A DNA stretch of 10,412 nucleotides from the NCBI GenBank assembly GCA_041308645.1, contig JBFZBC010000022.1, positions 1 through 10,412 on the forward strand, written 5' to 3'. This DNA comes from CAIJXO01 sp041308645 (GTDB lineage: Bacteria; Patescibacteriota; Minisyncoccia; Phycocordibacterales; GWA1-40-21). Both the position numbers and the translations under genes were made by a program. How positions within the stretch are numbered: position 1 is the first letter of the stretch; each line of letters starts with the position of its first letter. Shown in pieces: positions 5,899 to 10,412 of the stretch. Below the pieces are notes generated by a model. That model saw nothing but the letters and a program-made list of their open reading frames with translations. It searched no databases and had not been told where the DNA came from.

Positions 5899-6333
5899 TT
5901 AAAGCATACCAGCATTACCCAACTTCTCGGCTAATTGATCTGCTTCTTTTTCAACTACGCCCTTGTAAGCCTTCCAAGATTCTTCATTCCAAATTTCTAC
6001 TCGATCTTGAACACCAATTAAAGCCACCTTTCCTTTCAAACTTGCTCTTTCCACCAAAAAATCTGGAACTAACATTCTTCCAAGAGAATCCACTTCCACC
6101 TCGGTGGCACTTCCAAACATATAACGGTTAAAACTTCTGTTGTCTGCCCGAAGCATGTTAGCTTCAGAAAGTTTGGCAGATATATTTTTCCATTGATCCA
6201 TTGTAAAAATAAAAAGACAATTATCTAGCCCGGAAGTAATGACGATTTTCTTACCCATTTCCTTTCGAAACTTTACAGGGAGCGAAAGTCTTTTTTTCTC
6301 GTCTATTGTGTGTATATATTCTCCTATTAACAT
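5899..6333 (-). CDS. mraZ: transcriptional regulator MraZ
   Basis: A small DNA-binding protein built from two AbrB/SpoVT-type swapped-hairpin domains. The first lies at about residues 4-48 (GEYIHTIDEKKRLSLPVKFR) and the second at about 76-120 (ATEVEVDSLGRMLVP). Each has the conserved D-x-K/L-x-R-L/M-x-x-P signature. The family forms ring-shaped oligomers, binds spaced repeats upstream of its own gene and usually represses the dcw operon. At 144 residues the length is normal. The ATG is chosen because 'MLIGEY' matches the family start; no SD is present. Just upstream lies an array of AAGTG boxes at 10-base phasing, which fits autoregulation. It is the first gene of the minus-strand cluster. 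Confidence 0.96.
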   Translation of the reverse strand: MLIGEYIHTIDEKKRLSLPVKFRKEMGKKIVITSGLDNCLFIFTMDQWKNISAKLSEANMLRADNRSFNRYMFGSATEVEVDSLGRMLVPDFLVERASLKGKVALIGVQDRVEIWNEESWKAYKGVVEKEADQLAEKLGNAGML

Positions 6334-6372
6334 TTTATTTAGTTTGTAGGAAAAGTGATTTTAGACCTCATA

Positions 6373-6439
6373 CCACTTTATCCCACTTACTTACTATTTT
6401 ATAACACTTTATACCACCAAACAACCTAAAATTCCACTT
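6373..6439 (-). promoter_or_regulatory. MraZ box array (operator)
   Basis: On the minus strand AAGTGG/AAGTGT-type boxes occur with their GTG cores at plus positions 6374, 6384, 6405, 6415 and 6435. The spacing is 10, 21, 10 and 20, so all boxes lie on one face of the helix. AAAGTGGTAT and AAGTGGGATA are adjacent. The pattern resembles the AAAGTGKNNN MraZ box described for mycoplasmas and the TGGGN repeats of E. coli. Binding by this MraZ is inferred. Confidence 0.72.
6396..6424 (-). promoter_or_regulatory. probable promoter of the mraZ-rsmH-ftsL-ftsI-murF operon
   Basis: On the minus strand TTGTTT (6419-6424), a 17-base spacer and TAAAAT (6396-6401) form a moderate promoter. An alternative -10, TATAAA, is shifted by two bases. 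Two MraZ-type boxes fall between -35 and -10 and two around the expected start, as expected for repression. The leader would be about 55 bases. Confidence 0.5.
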
Positions 6440-6442
6440 CCC

Positions 6443-6451
6443 TGTGGATAA
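6443..6451 (-). promoter_or_regulatory. perfect DnaA box
   Basis: TTATCCACA on the minus strand matches the strong DnaA box exactly. It lies just upstream of the MraZ array, between the lysS terminator and the mraZ promoter. A second exact match at 9581-9589 is inside mrdA codons and is probably chance. There is no cluster of boxes, so this is not an origin; transcriptional control of division genes is possible. Confidence 0.4.
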
Positions 6452-6471
6452 CTTTTAAAAATTATTTAAGT

Positions 6472-6493
6472 AAAAAAACCTTCTAATAGAAGG
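6472..6493 (-). terminator. intrinsic terminator after lysS
   Basis: On the minus strand CCTTCT-ATT-AGAAGG (6493-6479) is followed by seven T (6478-6472). It begins about 30 bases past the lysS stop. A second A/T-only hairpin, TTTTAATA/TATTAAAA (6495-6516), lies between the stop and this stem. It separates lysS from the mraZ promoter. Confidence 0.82.
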
Positions 6494-6524
6494 CTTTTAA
6501 TAAAATTCTATTAAAAAAATATAA

Positions 6525-7988
6525 TTAATTCTTCTTTGGTTTTAAAAGTGGAAAAATCTGGCATTCGCGAATAGGCTTGTCCATTAGGAAGCTAAATAAT
6601 CTTTCAGCAAAGCCAAAACCAAAAGTCGGTGGCATACCATACTCCAATGCCTCCACAAAGGAAGTATCATTCATCTGAGCTTCATCATCCCCTTCTTCTC
6701 GTAATTTGGTCTGCTCCGCAAATCTGTCAGCTTGATCCACTGGATCATTTAATTCACTAAAACCTTTACCCATCTCAGAACCAGCTAATATTACCTGAAA
6801 CCTTTCCACTAAATCTGGATTACTCTCCATCCTCTTGGCTAATGGCTCCATCATCACCGGCACATTTATCAAAAAGCCCGGACCGGCAATCTGCTTACGG
6901 CAATACTTCCATAAATTATCAATGGCTCTGGTTAAATTAAATACTTCCCCTCTTTCATAAACTACTTTTAGGGTTTTTAATTTCATTTCTATTTCCTCCA
7001 GGTCTCCTTTATTTATATCAATACCGGTTACTTTCTTTATTGTTTTAGCGTAATCATAAATTTCCCATTTTGATCCTAAATCAATTTCAAAACCCCTTAT
7101 TTTAAATTTCAGAGTACCAAATGTTTTATCCGCCACAAATTTATACATTTCCTCAATAAATTTCATTCCCTTATTATAATCAGAATAGGCCTCATAACAT
7201 TCCATTTGAGTATAGTCCTGTAAATGTTCGGCATCCATTCCCTCGTTTCTAAAGATCCTGCCAATTTCAAATACTTTTGGAAAACCAGCCACCATAAGTT
7301 TCTTCAACCATAACTCAGGTGAAATCCTAAGATAAACATCCATATCCAGGGCATTATGATGGGTGATAAAAGGTCTAGCCTCAGCTCCGCCAGTGGTATT
7401 CTCCAAAATAGGTGTTTCCACTTCCATAAATCCCTTCATTATTAAAAACTCACGAGTTGCAGACCAAAACTTGGACCGCTTTTCTATCATCTCTTTTACT
7501 TCTGGATTAAACATTATGTCCAAATATCTTTTTCGTAATCTTTCTTCTTCATCCTGTAAACCATCCCATTTATCGGGCAAAGGTAACAAACTTTTGGTCA
7601 GCATTTTCCAATTTGAAACTTGCAAGGTCTGCTGCCCTTTTTTTGTTACAAACAAAAAACCTGAAACTTCTATAAAATCACCGGTATCCACAGTATCTAC
7701 AAATAAATCAAAAACTGAGACATCCATTTCATCCTTTTTTACTAAACCTTGAAAAATATCAGTACCGTCATTTAAATTAAAAAAAATCAAAGCACCTTGA
7801 CCTCTGATCGCCATTACTCTTCCAACTAGAACTAGACTTTTATTTTTAGAAAGTTCTTCAAAATTATCTTTTACTTCCTTAAGAGTGTATTTTTTATTAG
7901 TTTGAGCAGGATAAGGATTAATGCCTTTTTCCTTAAGTATCTTTATCTTTTCAACCCTTACTTTTTTTATTTCATCAATTGATCCCAT
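6525..7988 (-). CDS. lysS: lysyl-tRNA synthetase, class II
   Basis: The enzyme charges tRNA-Lys with lysine in the cytoplasm. The N-terminal OB-fold anticodon-binding domain spans about residues 50-130 ('LVLVGRVMAIRGQGALIFFN'). The class II catalytic core follows: motif 1 near 'FMEVETPILENTTGGAEARPF' (187-207), motif 2 'FEIGRIFRNEG' (240-250) continuing to 'DYTQMECYEAY', and motif 3 near 'GFGFAERLFSFL' (457-468) ending 'IRECQIFP'. 'EYGMPPTFGFG' before motif 3 is the LysRS form. At 487 residues the length is usual. Motif 3 has Glu-Arg where most bacterial LysRS have Asp-Arg, which class II enzymes tolerate. It lies 14 bases after greA. There is no SD; a TATAAT ends six bases before the ATG, so a leaderless transcript is possible. 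Its own terminator follows. Confidence 0.94.
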   Translation of the reverse strand: MGSIDEIKKVRVEKIKILKEKGINPYPAQTNKKYTLKEVKDNFEELSKNKSLVLVGRVMAIRGQGALIFFNLNDGTDIFQGLVKKDEMDVSVFDLFVDTVDTGDFIEVSGFLFVTKKGQQTLQVSNWKMLTKSLLPLPDKWDGLQDEEERLRKRYLDIMFNPEVKEMIEKRSKFWSATREFLIMKGFMEVETPILENTTGGAEARPFITHHNALDMDVYLRISPELWLKKLMVAGFPKVFEIGRIFRNEGMDAEHLQDYTQMECYEAYSDYNKGMKFIEEMYKFVADKTFGTLKFKIRGFEIDLGSKWEIYDYAKTIKKVTGIDINKGDLEEIEMKLKTLKVVYERGEVFNLTRAIDNLWKYCRKQIAGPGFLINVPVMMEPLAKRMESNPDLVERFQVILAGSEMGKGFSELNDPVDQADRFAEQTKLREEGDDEAQMNDTSFVEALEYGMPPTFGFGFAERLFSFLMDKPIRECQIFPLLKPKKN

Positions 7989-8002
7989 TAAACTATTATA
8001 GC

Positions 8003-8476
8003 TTATTCCAAGTTAATAATCTTATAAGAAATAGTGCCTGCTGGGGAATTGAAAGAAAAAGATTCACCAACCTTTTTACCTAAAATTGCAGCCCCGAGCG
8101 GACTCCTATTTGAAAGTTTACCCAAGGTCATGTCTGTCTCCTCAGAACCAACAATCTTAAATTTCTTTTGATTTTTATCACCATACTTCTCTACTATTAC
8201 AGTAGTGCCAATACGAACATACTCCCCATGAGGCGCCTCACTAGACATTATGGTGGTATTTTTTAGTATTGTCTCAAGTTTGGAAATTCTATCTTCAATA
8301 TTTGCTTGTAATTCACGAGCTTCATGATATTCAGCATTTTCTGATAAATCACCCAAACCTCGCGCATAGTCTAAATTTTCAGCAACCTCCTTTCTCTTCA
8401 CAGTCTTTAGTTTCTCAAGCTCTTTTTTCAATTCATCAAACTTCTCTCTAGTTAAATATTCTCTTTCTTCTTTCAT
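8003..8476 (-). CDS. greA: transcription elongation factor GreA
   Basis: GreA enters the RNA polymerase secondary channel and triggers cleavage of backtracked RNA. The N-terminal coiled coil covers about residues 8-75. Its tip carries GDLSENAEYHEAR (42-54) with the acidic pair D43 and E46 that coordinates the catalytic metal. The C-terminal FKBP-like domain includes 'SPLGAAILGKKVGE' (125-138). At 157 residues it is full length. The acidic tip marks a true cleavage factor rather than an inhibitor-type relative such as Gfh1. It sits 62 bases after mrdA and 14 before lysS; a greA-lysS pair is common in bacteria. The gap from mrdA shows no terminator, only a weak 5-bp stem, so read-through from mrdA is possible. 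No SD is present. Confidence 0.96.
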   Translation of the reverse strand: MKEEREYLTREKFDELKKELEKLKTVKRKEVAENLDYARGLGDLSENAEYHEARELQANIEDRISKLETILKNTTIMSSEAPHGEYVRIGTTVIVEKYGDKNQKKFKIVGSEETDMTLGKLSNRSPLGAAILGKKVGESFSFNSPAGTISYKIINLE

Positions 8477-8538
8477 TATTTTAATTATTAAACTAATATT
8501 AATACATATACTAGCATATTTTTGCTAAATAATCCAAC

Positions 8539-10254
8539 TTAATTGAAATATTCTGGTTTGTTAGTAAACATATAGTCTAAAACTTGACGCATAACAGAAG
8601 TAGCTCCCACGAGGTTTGTGACTGGTCCTTTTTCCATTATAATGGTAAAAGCATACCTAGGTTTTTCATAAGGGAAAAAACCTATCAACCAAGAATTTAC
8701 AAATTGCTTATAAAAACCTATTTCCGATGTACCAGTTTTTCCGGCTACTGTATAGTTTGAGCTATTCAAGCCCTTCACCGTACCATAGTCTTTTGTCACT
8801 GTGTCACGCATACCTTCTTGAGCAATCTTTAAATGTTCTTCTTTAAAATCTAGTTTTATACCATTTTGAATAGCATTGATATCCCCACCAAGAAAAAGAT
8901 TTGGCTCTATCAACACACCACCATTGGCCAGAGAGGCTGTGGCTCTAAGGGCCTGAATAGGACTAATTTGAAAACCATATTGACCAATAGAAGTATGGTA
9001 AGTATTTCCAACTCGCCAAGTAGGATCCTCAGGAAAAGTTTTCTGTTTCCATTCTATATTTGGAATATTCCCTATTGCTCCAGAGAAAAAAGGTGAGGAT
9101 AAAGAAGAAGCAAAGCCAAATTTTTTCATATATTTATAAATATTGGCAATACCTAAACCTTTTTGATTTTCAAACCCCCCACCAATAGTATAAAAATAAA
9201 TATCCGAAGATACAGCCAATGCTTTCCTCATATCCACATAGCCGTGAGTTTTCCAATCTCGAAACAAAGTTGGTTTAGTAGAATCATAAGGATTTGGTAA
9301 TGATAAATATGCACCACTTAAAATATTCTGATATTGGTCTATAATATTTTCTTCTAAAGCAGCTACTGCCATAAATGGTTTAACTATAGACCCTGGAGCG
9401 TACAATCCGTCCACCAATCTATTTAAAAATGGGTTGTTATTATTATTTCTATAGCTAGATATCTCCTCATTGTTCTGTCCGTCAGTCATCACTTGTGAAT
9501 TGTATTCTGGGTAGCTAGTCAGGGCTAAAACTTCACCAGTATAAATATCCATAATGATTCCTGCGCCACCAGTAAAGCCTTTATCCACAGAGAGTTTTTT
9601 TATCTCTTCATACATTTTACTCTGAACTGTAGAATCTATAGATAAATATATATTTTCACCATCTTTAGGGTTTTGTATTATATTCTCTGATTGAATATTT
9701 CCTAAAGCATCCACCTCTACTATTCTTTTTCCATTTTCTCCAGATAAAATTTTATTAAAATATTTTTCTGCTCCAGAAATACCTTCCAATACTTCTGTAA
9801 AATAAAAACCATACTTATCTTTTGCTGGGTATTTTAAATAACCAAGCAAGTGAGAAAAACCAGCTTGGGGAAAATACTCTCTTAAATCAAAAGTTTTATC
9901 CTCAGGTTTTTTTATATTCCAAACTAACCTGACTTTATTTCTATCAAAAATAATTCCTCTTTTTGAAAATACCAGTGAATTCCTAAGACGATTATTTTCA
10001 CTTTTTATAAAATATGATTCACCATTTTTAATTTGTAAATTCCAAATTCTAATAATAAAAATAGTAAATATCAACAAAAATATAGCACCCATGACAAAAA
10101 TACTTTTTTGAGAAATAGCTTTTTCTAATCGTCCTTCAAATTGATGAGTATCAAAGTTTGGTAAATTACTAGAATCAATAAAAATTTCGTCAGGATCTAT
10201 ATCCTTTTGTCTTTTTTTATATTTTACACGACCATGCCTATTACCAAATATCAT
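8539..10254 (-). CDS. mrdA: penicillin-binding protein 2, elongation transpeptidase
   Basis: This class B PBP cross-links peptidoglycan during cell elongation, with RodA as the usual partner. The cytoplasmic start (1-49) carries 'DIDPDEIFIDSSNLPNFD', which I associate with CPR PBP2 proteins. One transmembrane helix lies at about 50-72, the pedestal domain at about 80-210, and the transpeptidase domain at about 225-565. Catalytic motifs are S289-I-V-K292 in 'APGSIVKP', S349-S-D351 in 'AVSSDIYFY', and K506-T-G508. The SxD form, rather than SxN, is typical of PBP2 and separates it from the ftsI product in this window. At 571 residues it is somewhat shorter than E. coli PBP2 because of a reduced pedestal. 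A TAGAAT lies nine bases before the ATG and no SD is seen. The gene begins 29 bases after a histidine kinase. No rodA is in the window. Confidence 0.92.
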   Translation of the reverse strand: MIFGNRHGRVKYKKRQKDIDPDEIFIDSSNLPNFDTHQFEGRLEKAISQKSIFVMGAIFLLIFTIFIIRIWNLQIKNGESYFIKSENNRLRNSLVFSKRGIIFDRNKVRLVWNIKKPEDKTFDLREYFPQAGFSHLLGYLKYPAKDKYGFYFTEVLEGISGAEKYFNKILSGENGKRIVEVDALGNIQSENIIQNPKDGENIYLSIDSTVQSKMYEEIKKLSVDKGFTGGAGIIMDIYTGEVLALTSYPEYNSQVMTDGQNNEEISSYRNNNNNPFLNRLVDGLYAPGSIVKPFMAVAALEENIIDQYQNILSGAYLSLPNPYDSTKPTLFRDWKTHGYVDMRKALAVSSDIYFYTIGGGFENQKGLGIANIYKYMKKFGFASSLSSPFFSGAIGNIPNIEWKQKTFPEDPTWRVGNTYHTSIGQYGFQISPIQALRATASLANGGVLIEPNLFLGGDINAIQNGIKLDFKEEHLKIAQEGMRDTVTKDYGTVKGLNSSNYTVAGKTGTSEIGFYKQFVNSWLIGFFPYEKPRYAFTIIMEKGPVTNLVGATSVMRQVLDYMFTNKPEYFN

Positions 10255-10263
10255 TATATGGAG

Positions 10264-10269
10264 ATTCTA
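10264..10269 (-). promoter_or_regulatory. possible -10 element for mrdA
   Basis: TAGAAT (minus strand) ends nine bases before the mrdA ATG, in the 29-base gap after the kinase gene. A -35 box is weak or absent. If used, the leader would be only two or three bases, a near-leaderless start. Confidence 0.25.
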
Positions 10270-10283
10270 ACACAAATATAAAT

Positions 10284-10412
10284 TTAAACAGAATGGGTTG
10301 TCGGCAAAGTCACAGAAACCTTGGTCCCCTTTCCTAAAGTTGACGATATTCCAATTTTTCCACCATGAATTTGCAGTATCTTTTTTGTAATATACAATCC
10401 AACACCGCTCTC
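10284..10412 (-). CDS. sensor histidine kinase, 3' end (partial)
   Basis: The last 42 codons of a gene whose start is beyond the window edge. The fragment begins ESGVGLYITKKILQIHGGKI and ends with STLGKGTKVSVTLP plus a short tail. This is the G2 box (GxGL) and the final beta-strands of the HATPase_c ATP-binding domain of two-component sensor kinases. The usual 'HGG.I...S..G.GT.f...LP' ending is intact, so the C-terminus looks complete. The sensor domain, the phospho-accepting His and any response regulator are not visible, so no signal can be proposed. It ends 29 bases before mrdA on the same strand, suggesting a shared transcript and possibly a cell-envelope role. Confidence 0.88.
   Translation of the reverse strand, partial: ESGVGLYITKKILQIHGGKIGISSTLGKGTKVSVTLPTTHSV

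Noticed and set aside
8512..8527. Hairpin TAGCA/TGCTA between mrdA and greA
   Set aside because: Only five base pairs and no T-tract in the minus direction; not a credible terminator.
9581..9589. Second perfect DnaA box
   Set aside because: It lies within mrdA codons for Ser-Val-Asp-Lys, with no other boxes or A/T unwinding element nearby.

Overview
The window looks like a piece of a low-GC bacterial chromosome, most likely from the candidate phyla radiation (Patescibacteria, Parcubacteria-like). The grounds are the strongly A/T-rich core genes, compact proteins, a MurF without its usual N-terminal substrate domain, RsmH with the 'PLYMTF' variant, and a PBP2 with a short cytoplasmic 'DIDPDEIF...DSSNLP' leader. 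The lineage is an inference from protein style, because no rRNA or other marker is present. No tRNA, rRNA, CRISPR array, transposase or integrase is visible.

Layout. (a) 1-1603, plus strand: three separate single-gene units. They encode a 47-residue orphan (28-171), a 214-residue protein of 31-residue tandem repeats (422-1066) and a 91-residue basic protein ending in a Myb/SANT-like helix-turn-helix (1275-1550). Each unit has a strong Shine-Dalgarno site and its own hairpin-plus-T-tract terminator, and the two visible promoters start with a perfect TTGACA. The two intergenic joints are diverged copies of one ~100-bp module, 83% identical without gaps and exactly 900 bp apart. (b) 1612-6333, minus strand: the start of a dcw (division and cell wall) cluster, transcribed mraZ-rsmH-ftsL-ftsI-murF. 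It faces block (a), and the two meet in a bidirectional terminator. (c) 6334-6524: the control region, with a lysS terminator, a perfect DnaA box, a probable mraZ promoter and a helically phased array of MraZ-type AAGTG boxes. (d) 6525-10412, minus strand: a sensor histidine kinase 3' end, mrdA (PBP2), greA and lysS.

How it fits together. MraZ probably autoregulates the division cluster through the box array. RsmH modifies 16S rRNA, FtsL and FtsI act in septal peptidoglycan synthesis, and MurF finishes the UDP-muramyl-pentapeptide. PBP2 (MrdA) provides the elongation transpeptidase. GreA and LysS are housekeeping genes of transcription and translation. The plus-strand block does not belong to this logic. 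It has richer G+C, consensus promoters and strong SD sites, whereas none of the seven complete minus-strand genes has an SD. I read it as an accessory, cassette-like region placed next to, or inserted in, the dcw cluster, which stops at murF without murE, mraY, murD, ftsW or murG. That block is the part most likely to hold something undescribed.
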